The notes below the pieces were generated by a model that saw only the letters and a program-made list of their open reading frames with translations, was not told where the DNA came from and did no database searches. Positions 6,670-18,315 of a stretch of 18,315 nucleotides of DNA are shown piece by piece. Within the stretch, counting starts at the first letter, position 1. Every line of letters begins with the position of its first letter. The DNA comes from Methylothermaceae bacterium. GTDB taxonomy: Bacteria > Pseudomonadota > Gammaproteobacteria > Methylococcales > Methylothermaceae. A program made the position numbers and the translations under genes. The DNA is taken from positions 1-18,315 of the forward strand of contig JALVSV010000457.1 of the NCBI GenBank assembly GCA_027024125.1, in the 5' to 3' direction.

Positions 6670-6694
6670 CCAGTCTCTGACAAGAAACGGAAAT

Positions 6695-8569
6695 ATGGAT
6701 TTCAATCAGACATTCGATGTCATCATTGTGGGCGGGGGGCATGCCGGTACCGAGGCTGCTTTGGCGGCAGCCCGACATGGCAGCAAAACGCTACTATTGA
6801 CCCAAAATATCGAAACACTCGGGCAGATGAGCTGCAATCCGGCCATCGGCGGAATCGGCAAAGGGCATCTGGTCAAAGAGATCGATGCCCTTGGTGGCCT
6901 GATGGCGAGAGCGGCCGACCGTTCCGGTATCCAGTTTCGAATTCTCAATGCGTCCAAGGGTCCCGCAGTACGGGCAACCCGGGCACAGGCGGACCGGGCT
7001 CTGTACCGACAGGTGGTACGGAACGCCCTAGAGACCCAAGAAAATCTCTGTCTGTTTCAACAGACTGTGTCCGACCTGGTGGTGGAAAACCATCGGGCAG
7101 CCGGAGTCATCACTCAGATGGGCCTTACCTTCAAAGCGCGTACCGTAGTTTTGACTGTGGGAACCTTTTTGGGTGGAGTGATCCATATTGGCCAGACCAA
7201 TTATCAGGGAGGTAGAGCCGGAGACGGTCCATGCAATTCCCTGGCCCAACGCTTGCGGGAGTTGAATTTTCAAGTCGGACGATTGAAGACCGGCACACCA
7301 CCCAGACTGGACAGCCGTAGCCTAAATTATTCTGTCATGTCGGAACAACCGGGAGATAGTCCCACCCCTGTGTTTTCTTTCCTAGGTAAAGTGGAAGAAC
7401 ATCCTCATCAGGTTTCGTGCCATATCACCCGAACCAATCCCAGGACTCATGAGATCATTCACCAGGGTTTGGACCGTTCGCCGATGTTCACAGGTGCTAT
7501 CGAAGGCACAGGCCCCCGTTATTGTCCTTCCATTGAAGACAAAGTTGTCCGTTTTTCACACCGTGACTCTCATCAGATTTTTGTCGAACCGGAGGGATTG
7601 AATACCCATGAGGTCTATCCCAATGGGATATCCACCAGTTTACCCTTTGACATCCAGCTGGCATTCATTCGATCGGTTGCAGGATTTGAGAAGGCTCACA
7701 TCACCCGTCCAGGTTACGCCATCGAATATGATTATTTTGACCCAAGAGGGCTGAAACCCAGTCTGGAAACCAAAGCCATGGAAAACCTGTTCTTTGCTGG
7801 ACAAATCAATGGTACCACTGGCTATGAGGAAGCTGCCGCTCAGGGATTGATTGCTGGCCTGAACGCTTCCCTGAAGGCTCAGGACGAGGCGCCCTGGTGG
7901 CCAAAACGCCACGAGGCCTACATTGGAGTCATGATTGATGATTTGATCACTCGCGGGACTTCTGAACCTTATCGCATGTTCACCAGTCGAGCCGAGTACC
8001 GGTTGTATCTACGTGAGGACAACGCCGATTTACGTTTGACGGAGATTGGACGCCGACTTGGACTGGTCGATGACCAACGTTGGCGGCGTTTCACAGCAAA
8101 ACAAGAGGCGATCAATCGACTGCAAGAGACTTTCGACAGGACCTGGATTCAGCCAAGCAGTCCAGCAGCTGACCGGTTGGCCTGCACTCTTAAAACGCCG
8201 TTACAGCGTGAGGCAAACTTGTTGGAACTGCTTCGTCGTCCCGAAATGGATATCGATTCCTTGTTAAATCTCAACTTGATCGGAATTGAGGGTTTGGAAC
8301 GGGACGTGATCGAACAAGTGGAGATCCAAACCAAGTATGCTGGTTATATTGAGCGGCAAAAAACCGAAATTGAGCGTACTCGGCGCTACGAACGTTTGTC
8401 CTTGCCAGATTCGTTGGATTATTCCAATGTGGTTGGGCTGTCCCAGGAAGTCCGCGAGAAACTTGCTATCCTGAGACCTGCAACTTTGGGGCAGGCAGCA
8501 CGAATCCCTGGAATAACGCCGGCTGCGATATCACTGTTGTTGGTTCATTTGAAAAAGAAAAGTGCTTGA
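6695..8569 (+). CDS. mnmG: tRNA uridine-5-carboxymethylaminomethyl(34) synthesis enzyme MnmG (GidA)
   Basis: A 624-residue protein, against 629 in E. coli. It carries the FAD-binding dinucleotide loop GGGHAG at 13-18, the MnmG signature [22 protein letters not shown] (from residue 47), and [10 protein letters not shown]. It also has the conserved segment with the catalytic cysteine, [12 protein letters not shown], and the FAD-contacting [19 protein letters not shown]. The C-terminal helical part binds the partner MnmE. The MnmE-MnmG complex modifies U34 of tRNAs reading two-family-box codons. The ATG follows GGAAAT. It is the first gene of a tight run with rsmG (1-nt overlap), parA and parB, the origin-proximal arrangement seen widely in proteobacteria. 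MnmE is not in the window. Confidence 0.97.
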   Translation: MDFNQTFDVIIVGGGHAGTEAALAAARHGSKTLLLTQNIETLGQMSCNPAIGGIGKGHLVKEIDALGGLMARAADRSGIQFRILNASKGPAVRATRAQADRALYRQVVRNALETQENLCLFQQTVSDLVVENHRAAGVITQMGLTFKARTVVLTVGTFLGGVIHIGQTNYQGGRAGDGPCNSLAQRLRELNFQVGRLKTGTPPRLDSRSLNYSVMSEQPGDSPTPVFSFLGKVEEHPHQVSCHITRTNPRTHEIIHQGLDRSPMFTGAIEGTGPRYCPSIEDKVVRFSHRDSHQIFVEPEGLNTHEVYPNGISTSLPFDIQLAFIRSVAGFEKAHITRPGYAIEYDYFDPRGLKPSLETKAMENLFFAGQINGTTGYEEAAAQGLIAGLNASLKAQDEAPWWPKRHEAYIGVMIDDLITRGTSEPYRMFTSRAEYRLYLREDNADLRLTEIGRRLGLVDDQRWRRFTAKQEAINRLQETFDRTWIQPSSPAADRLACTLKTPLQREANLLELLRRPEMDIDSLLNLNLIGIEGLERDVIEQVEIQTKYAGYIERQKTEIERTRRYERLSLPDSLDYSNVVGLSQEVREKLAILRPATLGQAARIPGITPAAISLLLVHLKKKSA

Positions 8570-9183
8570 TGTCACATACCTTGTTGAAAGAGGGAATCAT
8601 TTCCCTCGGTCTGGAAGCCGATCCGGAAAAGATCGGCAAGATTGAATTGCTTTATCGCAGCCTGCAGCGATGGAATCAGGTTTTCAACCTTACGAAGATT
8701 GAAAACGAAACGGATTTCGCCACCAAACACGTTCTCGACAGTCTCTCCGTCCACCCTTATCTTGCCGGTAATCGTATCTTGGACGTGGGTACCGGAGCTG
8801 GATTTCCCGGGATTCCTTTGGCGATTTTTTTTCCAAAACTGAACTTTGTACTCCTGGATTCTGTGGGCAAGAAAATCCGTTTCGTACAGCAAATGTTGCT
8901 GGAACTGGATTTGCCGAATGTCGAGGCGGCCCATATCCGAGTCGAACACTATGCAGCCAGGGCTGGATTCGATACCATCGTTACCCGGGCGTTTGCCGAA
9001 GCTGAAACTGGTTTTTCCCAATGCCACCATCTGCTTGCCCCGGGGGGGAAATTTTTGGCGATGAAGGGACGATATCCTGATGCCGAGTTGGATATCATGG
9101 ATAGGTTACCTCATCGAATCATTGCTCTTTCTGTTCCCGGACTTGAAGCCAAACGTCATCTGATTGAAATCACCAAACTTTAA
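8569..9183 (+). CDS. rsmG: 16S rRNA (guanine(527)-N7)-methyltransferase RsmG (GidB)
   Basis: A 204-residue cytoplasmic SAM-dependent methyltransferase; E. coli RsmG has 207 residues. The segment RWNQVFNLTKI (34-44) is the family N-terminal signature. LDVGTGAGFPGIPLAI (71-86) is the SAM-binding motif I, and FDTIVTRAFAE is the post-motif segment. It methylates N7 of G527 in 16S rRNA, and its loss gives low-level streptomycin resistance in several bacteria. The ATG at 8569 overlaps the mnmG TGA by one base (TGATG), implying coupling; a TTG one codon earlier is a less likely start. parA follows after 6 nt. Confidence 0.95.
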   Translation: MSHTLLKEGIISLGLEADPEKIGKIELLYRSLQRWNQVFNLTKIENETDFATKHVLDSLSVHPYLAGNRILDVGTGAGFPGIPLAIFFPKLNFVLLDSVGKKIRFVQQMLLELDLPNVEAAHIRVEHYAARAGFDTIVTRAFAEAETGFSQCHHLLAPGGKFLAMKGRYPDAELDIMDRLPHRIIALSVPGLEAKRHLIEITKL

Positions 9184-9189
9184 ACATTA

Positions 9190-9960
9190 ATGAGTAAAAT
9201 CATCGCGATTGCCAACCAGAAGGGAGGTGTTGGTAAGACTACCACCAGTGTCAATCTTGCCGCCTGCCTGGCTTTGACCAAACGTAAAGTCCTGCTGATT
9301 GACATCGATCCCCAGGGTAATGCCACCATGGGTTGTGGAGCAGACAAACATGAAATAGAACTGACCTGCTGTGATCTGCTACTCGAGGAAGCCCAGGCCG
9401 AGGTTGTCGTGGTTTCATGTGGGGATTTGAATTTCGACCTGATTCCAGGTAACGCGGATTTGACTGCTGCAGAAGTGGGGCTGATTCAGTCTCCACGGCG
9501 TGAACGACATCTGGCAGATGCTTTGGCAATGATCAAGAATCGATATGATTATGTGTTGATTGACTGTCCACCGTCACTCAATATGCTGACTTTGAATGCG
9601 CTTGTGGCTGCAGATAGTCTGTTAATCCCCATGCAGTGTGAATATTACGCCCTGGAAGGGTTGTCCGCTTTGATGGAAACGGTTACCAATATCCAGAAGA
9701 CGGTCAATCCCAGGCTTACTTTGGAAGGTTTGCTGCGCACTATGTACGATCCTCGCAGCCGTTTGACTAAAGAGGTTTCAGAACAATTACAGAAACATTT
9801 TGGATCCAAGTTACTACGAACCTGCATTCCCCGAAATATCCGCTTGGCCGAGGCGCCAAGTCACGGGCTACCGGTGATTCACTATGACAAATCATCCCGT
9901 GGAGCATTGGCTTATCTGGCCTTGGCCGGGGAAATCGTCGGCCGTAACGAGAAGGAGTGA
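9190..9960 (+). CDS. parA: chromosome partitioning ATPase ParA (Soj)
   Basis: A 256-residue P-loop ATPase of the ParA/MinD group. The deviant Walker A is KGGVGKTT (11-18), with the extra lysine of the family. Walker A' is LLIDIDPQGNAT (about 35-46) and Walker B is YVLIDCPP with D125. Later segments MQCEYYALEGLSAL, TMYDPRSRLTKEV and IPRNIRLAEAPSHGLPV are typical of chromosomal Soj proteins. It lacks the N-terminal helix-turn-helix extension found in type Ia plasmid ParA. With ParB bound at parS sites it moves newly replicated origins. Its place directly after mnmG-rsmG is the standard chromosomal one. The gene lies 6 nt from rsmG and 6 nt from parB. Confidence 0.96.
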   Translation: MSKIIAIANQKGGVGKTTTSVNLAACLALTKRKVLLIDIDPQGNATMGCGADKHEIELTCCDLLLEEAQAEVVVVSCGDLNFDLIPGNADLTAAEVGLIQSPRRERHLADALAMIKNRYDYVLIDCPPSLNMLTLNALVAADSLLIPMQCEYYALEGLSALMETVTNIQKTVNPRLTLEGLLRTMYDPRSRLTKEVSEQLQKHFGSKLLRTCIPRNIRLAEAPSHGLPVIHYDKSSRGALAYLALAGEIVGRNEKE

Positions 9961-9966
9961 CACGCT

Positions 9967-10818
9967 GTGGCAACTAAAAAACGTGGTCTTGGCAGGGGAC
10001 TGAATGCCTTATTGGGGGACGTTGAGATTCAGGAGGCACAAGCAGTGTCTCAGACTTTGCCTCTCGATCAGATTGAACCCGGTCGCTTTCAACCGCGCCG
10101 AGACATCGATTTGCAAAGTCTGCAGGAACTGGCAGATTCAATCAAGGCCCATGGAGTCGTTCAACCTGTCGTGGTCCGCGCCAAGGCGAGCGGAGACTAT
10201 GAACTCGTTGCAGGTGAAAGGCGTTGGCGAGCTTCCAGGCTTGCGGGATTGGTCGAGATACCTGTTGTCATTCGTGATGTCGATGATCGTACCGCTCTGG
10301 CAATGGCACTGATCGAGAACATTCAGCGTGAGGATCTCAATCCTCTTGAGCAGGCCGAAGCTTTGCGCCGCTTGTTGGAAGATTTCGAGATGACTCACCA
10401 ACAACTGGCTGAATCGGTGGGCAAATCTCGGACCACTGTCACCAATTTCCTGAGATTGTTGGATCTGCAGCCAGAGGTCAAACATTTACTTGAAACTGGA
10501 AGGATTGAGATGGGGCATGCCCGCGCTCTTTTGGGTTTGGTTGGCGAAAAGCAGGTTGAAGTGGCTCTCAAAGTAGCTGATGGGAAACTCACTGTTCGAG
10601 ATACCGAGTTATTGGTCAAAAAAATACAAAATCAAGTTTCCCAGCGCACTCGACCCAAACTGGATCCTGATGTAAGCCATTTGCAAGAACGACTGAGTAC
10701 TTTGCTGGGAGCCAGGGTGACGATTCGCCATGGCAAGAGTGGCAAAGGCAGGGTCCTCATAGATTACAATGACCTGGATCAGTTGGAAGGTCTTCTACAG
10801 CGTTTTGAAAGTAAATGA
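9967..10818 (+). CDS. parB: chromosome partitioning protein ParB (Spo0J)
   Basis: A 283-residue protein with a GTG start. The N-terminal KRGLGRGLNALL (5-16) is the motif that stimulates ParA. LPLDQIEPGRFQPRR (31-45) opens the ParB/Srx CTPase domain, whose GERRWRA box (83-89) and ENIQREDLNPLEQA segment (117-130) form the CTP-binding site. A helix-turn-helix follows at about 143-163 (THQQLAESVGKSRTTVTNFL), then a C-terminal dimerisation region ending DLDQLEGLLQRF. It binds parS, spreads as a CTP-dependent clamp and recruits ParA. No consensus parS site was found in this window. An A-rich AAGGAGTGA (9952-9960), overlapping the parA stop, provides a Shine-Dalgarno for the GTG. Repeat copy B begins 57 nt after its stop. 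Confidence 0.96.
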   Translation: MATKKRGLGRGLNALLGDVEIQEAQAVSQTLPLDQIEPGRFQPRRDIDLQSLQELADSIKAHGVVQPVVVRAKASGDYELVAGERRWRASRLAGLVEIPVVIRDVDDRTALAMALIENIQREDLNPLEQAEALRRLLEDFEMTHQQLAESVGKSRTTVTNFLRLLDLQPEVKHLLETGRIEMGHARALLGLVGEKQVEVALKVADGKLTVRDTELLVKKIQNQVSQRTRPKLDPDVSHLQERLSTLLGARVTIRHGKSGKGRVLIDYNDLDQLEGLLQRFESK

Positions 10819-10875
10819 AAGCTGACTACTGGCACATGGAGTCGATGAATCTGCTCTATCTATGTGCGAAGCCAG

Positions 10876-11137
10876 CAGGACAACGTCATTTAAACGCGTA
10901 AAGGAAGGGGCGGGTGGTCTGCTTCGAAAGCCTCGCCGGCAGGGAGGCGGGCGTGGAGCCTACAGGGGCGAGCCCGGACCGAAAGTCCAGTGAACTTTCG
11001 CAGACGGGTGAGCGCCCAAACAGGGAAGTTTGGGCAGGGCTTTCTTGCGCAGCAGGACTGCACAGCAAGAAAGTATTCACGGCGTTTTTCGAAGCAGACC
11101 ACCTGCCCCGGCTTGAATAGATGACGGAGCCCTGGCC
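10876..11137 (-). repeat. Palindromic intergenic repeat, copy B (MITE-like, long form)
   Basis: A 262-bp element between parB and atpI, inverted relative to the copy at 1901-2066. Outer ends are AGGAC-AA-CGTCAT (10877-10889) and ATGACG-GA-GCCCT (11121-11133). The inner 17-bp terminal repeats GGTGGTCTGCTTCGAAA (10913-10929) and its exact complement (11087-11103) are perfect. The extra ~96 bp relative to copy A contain strong hairpins: GCCCAAAC/GTTTGGGC (11014-11021 and 11028-11035) and CTTTCTTGC/GCAAGAAAG (11040-11048 and 11065-11073). A 7-bp direct repeat AAGCCAG flanks it (10869-10875 and 11138-11144). Short frames inside it on both strands are by-products of the palindrome and not genes. 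Together with its flanks it accounts for the 397-bp gap between parB and atpI. It probably moved as a non-autonomous element; no transposase is in the window. Confidence 0.82.
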
Positions 11138-11146
11138 AAGCCAGTG

Positions 11147-11158
11147 ATCAAGCTTGAT
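11147..11158. promoter_or_regulatory. Perfect 12-bp palindrome overlapping the atp -35 box
   Basis: ATCAAGCTTGAT is an exact 12-bp palindrome placed across the likely -35 element of the atp operon (11154-11159). A dimeric repressor or activator could bind here, but no regulator is identified and a single palindrome of this length can occur by chance. Confidence 0.3.
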
Positions 11159-11182
11159 TTTGTCCAGCCCGGCCTATAGAAT
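11154..11182 (+). promoter_or_regulatory. Probable sigma70 promoter of the atp operon
   Basis: TTGATT (11154-11159) and TAGAAT (11177-11182) are separated by 17 nt, matching consensus at 4 and 5 of 6 positions. The start of transcription would be near 11189, about 27 nt before the preferred atpI start. The promoter lies 10 nt beyond the right flank of repeat copy B, so the operon probably has its own promoter rather than depending on parB transcription. Confidence 0.55.
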
Positions 11183-11215
11183 CACGGCCTTGTGCGTGTT
11201 GAGAAGACCATGACC

Positions 11216-11581
11216 ATGAATGTCGCTGCTGCAGTTGGCAGGATTCTCTACGTGCAGGCGACGGTGCTGGTAGTGATTTTCATTGGAGCATGGTTTTTGT
11301 TCGGCTGGCAAGTGGCGAGATCAGCTGGATTTGGGGGATTGATCGCCTTGATTCCCAATGCTTACTTTGCACTTAAAATCAGTCGTGACCGAAGTAAGGA
11401 TCCCCGGGGAATCATGCGTGGCTTTTATGTGGGCGAGGTGGTCAAGCTGGTCCTGACCGCTGTCCTGTTCGTGCTGGTCTTCCGTCTGCCGGATATCAGG
11501 TTTGTACCTTTGTTTGCGAGTTTCATGGCAGTGTTGGGCGTCTTCTGGTTTGCCCTCCTGCTGGATAAGAATACGATGTGA
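11216..11581 (+). CDS. atpI: ATP synthase subunit I (AtpI)
   Basis: A small membrane protein of about 121 residues with four hydrophobic segments: ILYVQATVLVVIFIGAWFLF, a short Gly-rich helix with GGLIALIPNAYFAL, then VKLVLTAVLFVLVFRL, and FASFMAVLGVFWFALLL. The segment GGLIALIPNAYFA is characteristic of AtpI. The protein is not part of the final enzyme; work in other bacteria implicates it in assembly of the c ring and possibly Mg2+ supply. The start is uncertain. The ATG at 11216 has GAGAAG at 9-nt spacing and gives a normal length. An ATG at 11210 and a GTG at 11192 are in frame, but the GTG lacks a Shine-Dalgarno. It opens the atp operon; atpB follows after 6 nt. Confidence 0.88.
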   Translation: MNVAAAVGRILYVQATVLVVIFIGAWFLFGWQVARSAGFGGLIALIPNAYFALKISRDRSKDPRGIMRGFYVGEVVKLVLTAVLFVLVFRLPDIRFVPLFASFMAVLGVFWFALLLDKNTM

Positions 11582-12670
<1,089 letters not shown>

Positions 12671-12744
12671 GACGAGCGTTTCCATCTGAAACAGGTAGTC
12701 ATGGGAAATGAACGATTTTCAACGAATGAACGAGGCAAGGGTTT

Positions 12745-13227
12745 GTGAGTATTAACATTACCCTCCTGGGGCAAATGATTACATTTGCGCTTCTGGTGTG
12801 GTTCACCATGAAGTATGTGTGGCCGCCCCTGATGGAAGCACTGGAGGAGCGCAAGAAAAAGATTGCTGAGGGTCTGGCTGCCGCTGAACGCGGTAAGCAC
12901 GAGATGGAACTGGCAGAACAGAGAGCCAAGGTGGTACTGCACGAAGCCAAGGAACAGGCCAGCGACCTGATCAACACGGCTCAGAAACGTGCCAATGAAA
13001 TGATCGAGGATGCCAAGGAAGCTGCTCGACAGGAAGGTGAACGAATGATTTCCGTTGCCAAAGCGGAAATAGAACAAGAGGTACAACGGGCCAAGGAAGG
13101 GTTGCGTGAACAGGTGGCTCAATTGGTGGTGACTGCGGCTCAACAGATACTCCAGGAAGAGGTCGATGAGGCAAAGCATCGTGAAATTCTTGAGGATGTG
13201 AGCAAACAACTGGAACATACGTCATGA
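12745..13227 (+). CDS. atpF: F1Fo ATP synthase subunit b
   Basis: A 160-residue peripheral-stalk protein (156 in E. coli). It has one N-terminal membrane helix (about 5-25, including [23 protein letters not shown]) and then a long charged helix rich in Ala, Glu, Lys and Arg that dimerises. The family motif [23 protein letters not shown] is intact. The start is a GTG with GAGG and AAGGG upstream. The 74-bp gap after atpE holds a small hairpin GTTTC/GAAAC and no gene. Its stop overlaps the atpH start by 4 nt (ATGA). Confidence 0.95.
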   Translation: MSINITLLGQMITFALLVWFTMKYVWPPLMEALEERKKKIAEGLAAAERGKHEMELAEQRAKVVLHEAKEQASDLINTAQKRANEMIEDAKEAARQEGERMISVAKAEIEQEVQRAKEGLREQVAQLVVTAAQQILQEEVDEAKHREILEDVSKQLEHTS

Positions 13228-13760
13228 GTGAATTGACGACGTTGGCAAGACCCTATGCCGAAGCAGTGTTCAAGCTCGCGGTAGAGAAGGGTACTTTGCA
13301 GAAATGGTCCACCATGTTGGAATTCCTCGCTGTTGCCATGAGTGACAGGGAACTGTCATGGATGGCACAAAATCCCAACGTACCCAAAGAAGAATTCATA
13401 AGGGTGCTGCTAGATGTCGGCAAGGGCTATATTGACCGGGAAGGCGAGAATTTCATCAGACTGCTGGTACACAATGGTCGCATCAATCTGGTACCTCAAA
13501 TCAAGGATTTGTTTGAATCCTACCGTGCCGAGAAAGAAGGGTATGTGGATGTCGAAGTGACCACTGCCTATCCCTTAAGTGAACAGGACCGGAAAAAGTT
13601 GATCTCGTCCCTGGAAGCCAGTCTTGGCAAGAAGATACGCTTGCAGGAGGAGCTGGATAGGGGGCTGATTGGTGGTGTGATTATTCGCGCCGGAGACAAG
13701 GTGATCGACGGGTCGCTACAAGGTCGTTTGGAACGTATGGCAAAAAGACTCTACAGCTAG
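13224..13760 (+). CDS. atpH: F1Fo ATP synthase subunit delta
   Basis: A 178-residue protein (177 in E. coli) that sits on top of F1 and ties it to the b-subunit stalk. The N-terminal helical domain begins [16 protein letters not shown], the usual start of the family, with [14 protein letters not shown] around residue 75-90. The C-terminal part has the conserved [12 protein letters not shown] and the closing [20 protein letters not shown]. It is translationally coupled to atpF through the ATGA overlap, and atpA follows after 15 nt. Confidence 0.95.
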   Translation: MSELTTLARPYAEAVFKLAVEKGTLQKWSTMLEFLAVAMSDRELSWMAQNPNVPKEEFIRVLLDVGKGYIDREGENFIRLLVHNGRINLVPQIKDLFESYRAEKEGYVDVEVTTAYPLSEQDRKKLISSLEASLGKKIRLQEELDRGLIGGVIIRAGDKVIDGSLQGRLERMAKRLYS

Positions 13761-13775
13761 AGTGAGAAAAGAATT

Positions 13776-15317
<1,542 letters not shown>

Positions 15318-15323
15318 GGGATC

Positions 15324-16190
15324 ATGGCAGTAGGGAAAGAGATCCGCACCCAGATCGCGAGTATCAAGAATACTCAGAAGATCACCAAGGCAATGGAGAT
15401 GGTAGCCGCCAGTAAGATGCGAAAGACCCAGGAGCGCATGCAGGCAACCAGGCCCTATGCGCAGCATATACGGCAGATCATCCATCATCTGGCTCATGCT
15501 CATCCCGAATACCGACACCCCTATCTGGAACTCAGGGAAGGAAAACGCACCGGTATCATTCTGGTGTCCACTGACCGGGGCCTTTGCGGTGGCCTTAACG
15601 CCAATCTGTTCCGTGGTCTCATCAAACGGATGAAAGAGTTGGAGGCCAATGGTCATAACCTGGAACTGAGTGTGATGGGGCAAAAGGGTGTTTCCTTTTT
15701 TTCAGGCGTCGGCGCTAACATAGTTGCCCAGGCAACCCAGATGGGAGACACACCACATCTGGAGGACGTCATTGGCGTGGTCAAAGTCATGTTGGACAGA
15801 TACGATGCCGGAGAATTGGACGAAATTCATCTGGTTTTCAATGAGTTCATCAATACCATGACTCAGAAGCCGGTGATTCAGAAGGTCCTGCCCATCGAAG
15901 TGGAAGAGGAAGAAGAAGCGCTGAAACATCACTGGGACTACATTTATGAGCCGGAGGCGACAGAGGTTCTGGACCAACTGATGATGCGGTACATAGAATC
16001 GGTGGTCTATCAGGCCGTGGTCGAGAACAAGGCCTGCGAACAGGCTGCACGTATGGTGGCTATGAAAAGCGCTTCCGACAATGCAGGGAAATTCATTGAT
16101 GAACTGCAACTGCTCTACAACAAGGCTCGTCAGGCTGCGATAACGCAGGAAATCTCGGAAATCGTTTCCGGGGCCGCGGCCATCCAATAA
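15324..16190 (+). CDS. atpG: F1Fo ATP synthase subunit gamma
   Basis: A 288-residue protein (287 in E. coli) forming the rotating central shaft. The N-terminal helix starts [30 protein letters not shown], the typical family sequence. The middle has [16 protein letters not shown]. The C-terminal helix ends [25 protein letters not shown]. Both coiled-coil helices that fit inside the alpha-beta ring are complete. The 38-bp gap to atpD holds an AGAGGAAT Shine-Dalgarno and nothing else evident. Confidence 0.97.
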   Translation: MAVGKEIRTQIASIKNTQKITKAMEMVAASKMRKTQERMQATRPYAQHIRQIIHHLAHAHPEYRHPYLELREGKRTGIILVSTDRGLCGGLNANLFRGLIKRMKELEANGHNLELSVMGQKGVSFFSGVGANIVAQATQMGDTPHLEDVIGVVKVMLDRYDAGELDEIHLVFNEFINTMTQKPVIQKVLPIEVEEEEEALKHHWDYIYEPEATEVLDQLMMRYIESVVYQAVVENKACEQAARMVAMKSASDNAGKFIDELQLLYNKARQAAITQEISEIVSGAAAIQ

Positions 16191-16225
16191 GCGAAAGACA
16201 AACAATTTGACTCCAAGAGGAATAA

Positions 16226-17611
<1,386 letters not shown>

Positions 17612-17623
17612 GGGTAGTCAGCT

Positions 17624-18058
17624 ATGGCAATGATGATTCATGTGAATATCGTCAGCGCAGAGGAGGAAATCTACTCAGGACAGGCGGAGATGGTATTTGC
17701 TCCCGCAGAGCTTGGCGAAGTGGGTATCGCTCCTCGTCACGCGCCTTTTCTTTCGCGTTTGGTGCCCGGTGAAGTCCGGGTGAAAGTGAGCGCCAATGAA
17801 GAGTTGCCATTCTACGTCTCCGGTGGTTTACTCGAAGTGCAGCCTCATATCGTTACGGTATTGGCGGACACAGCGCTTCGTGCCAAGGACATTGACGAGG
17901 CAGCAGCCCTCGAAGCCAAAAAGAGAGCCGAGGAAGCAATCAAGGATCGCTCTGGAAAAATTGATTATGCCAAGGCCCAGGCAGAGCTGGTGGAAGCCAT
18001 TCGGCAGTTGCAAATCCTTGAACGCATCAAGAAAAACAAGGGACGGTTTGAAAAATAG
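17624..18058 (+). CDS. atpC: F1Fo ATP synthase subunit epsilon
   Basis: A 144-residue protein. The N-terminal beta-sandwich (about 1-88) includes IVSAEEEIYSGQAEMV, GEVGIAPRHAPFLSRLVPGEVRV and FYVSGGLLEVQPHIVTVLADTA. The C-terminal helical hairpin (about 92-140) includes AKDIDEAAALEAKKRAEEAI and can extend to inhibit ATP hydrolysis. It belongs to the rotor with gamma and the c ring. An ATG two codons later is also possible. It is the last gene of the operon; a hairpin lies 46 nt after the stop. Confidence 0.95.
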   Translation: MAMMIHVNIVSAEEEIYSGQAEMVFAPAELGEVGIAPRHAPFLSRLVPGEVRVKVSANEELPFYVSGGLLEVQPHIVTVLADTALRAKDIDEAAALEAKKRAEEAIKDRSGKIDYAKAQAELVEAIRQLQILERIKKNKGRFEK

Positions 18059-18103
18059 CCAGCTTGTAATGGGTAGTTGCCTGGCCGTTAAAAAACACTG
18101 AAC

Positions 18104-18144
18104 TCACCGTAGAGACCAGTAAGGATCAGAGATCTCTGCGGTGA
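18104..18144 (+). terminator. Hairpin after atpC
   Basis: TCACCGTAGAGA (18104-18115) pairs over 12 positions, with one G-U, with TCTCTGCGGTGA (18133-18144) around a 17-nt loop. The loop and 3' arm contain a 12-bp palindrome, CAGAGATCTCTG, that could form a competing fold. No T-run follows, so this is an unconventional terminator or an mRNA 3'-end protector for the atp operon. Confidence 0.5.
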
Positions 18145-18315
18145 AATATTGCGGCATTCCTGGTTCCGTGTTCATTGTCTCCAGGGTTGTGTTGGCCGGC
18201 CTCTATCATGGATGCACGATAGCGTGAAATGACGTTGTGGGCTCAGGATAGCTTACCAACATTTTTCACCTTTATTCATTCCTATGATTTCCAGATTGCA
18301 TGGGAATGAAGATCA
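18145..18315. other. Non-coding tail of the window
   Basis: No credible gene is seen in these 171 bases. They hold a TATGAT (18283-18288) that could be a -10 box for a gene beyond the edge, without a clear -35, and a short inverted repeat CATTCC/GGAATG close to the end. An ATG at 18306 is too near the edge to judge. Confidence 0.4.

Larger units (their letters stand above)
6200..6680. other. Candidate chromosomal replication origin (oriC)
   Basis: The 501-bp interval 6194-6694 between slyD and mnmG holds no credible gene. It carries a set of DnaA-box-like 9-mers, each one or two bases from TTATNCACA. On the minus strand these are TTATGAACA (6306-6314), TTGTCCACA (6318-6326) and TTATCCACC (6341-6349). 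On the plus strand they are TCATCCACA (6364-6372), TTACCCACA (6450-6458) and TTGTCCACA (6661-6669). Between and after them lies very AT-rich DNA (about 6400-6450 and 6470-6535) suitable for unwinding. In E. coli oriC sits immediately upstream of mnmG (gidA), and parAB and atp genes are origin-proximal in many bacteria. Only two GATC sites were seen, so Dam/SeqA-style control as in E. coli is not supported. No box is a perfect consensus, which limits confidence. Confidence 0.6.

Noticed and set aside
10886..11120. Short open frames on both strands between parB and atpI
   Set aside because: They sit inside the palindromic repeat copy B and arise from its symmetric sequence; one on each strand contains the same terminal-repeat translation.
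18227..18238. AAATGACGTTGT matches the outer end of repeat copy B
   Set aside because: Only 12 bp match, with no inner repeat or second end nearby. With several hundred element 12-mers and 18 kb of sequence, one such match is expected by chance.

Overview
The window is a chromosomal housekeeping region of a gammaproteobacterium. The evidence is the order ygfB / TIGR02449 / zapA / 6S RNA at the left, and mnmG-rsmG-parA-parB followed by atpIBEFHAGDC at the right. Both blocks are typical of that class. Base composition looks mid-range, and I cannot place the organism further from sequence alone. Most of the window is conserved core genome. The less ordinary parts are a two-copy intergenic repeat, a probable replication origin and a UPF0182 membrane protein.

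Layout, left (1-2144): a UPF0149 (ygfB) gene on the minus strand runs off the left edge. Diverging from it are a 74-residue coiled-coil gene (ZapB-like, TIGR02449) and zapA, overlapping by 4 nt, then the 6S RNA gene and an EVE-domain gene. A 166-bp palindromic repeat (copy A) fills most of the gap before rpiA.

Middle (2145-6694): rpiA (+) converges on a large 7-helix UPF0182 membrane protein gene (-) across an 11-bp perfect hairpin. A slyD-type peptidyl-prolyl isomerase gene (-) follows. Then comes a 501-bp AT-rich, gene-free interval with several near-consensus DnaA boxes, directly upstream of mnmG: a candidate oriC. The mnmG promoter has a perfect TATAAT with a DnaA-box-like site next to it.

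Right (6695-18315): mnmG and rsmG (tRNA and 16S rRNA modification) are followed within a few nucleotides by parA and parB (chromosome segregation). A second, longer and inverted copy of the repeat (copy B, 262 bp) separates parB from the atp promoter. The complete nine-gene F1Fo ATP synthase operon follows in canonical order, ending in a hairpin. The last ~170 bp hold no gene I can identify.

No defence system, CRISPR array, prophage or accessory island is visible. The strongest candidate for something undescribed is the repeat family: two inverted copies share nested terminal inverted repeats, each lies between short direct repeats, and one looks like an internal deletion of the other.
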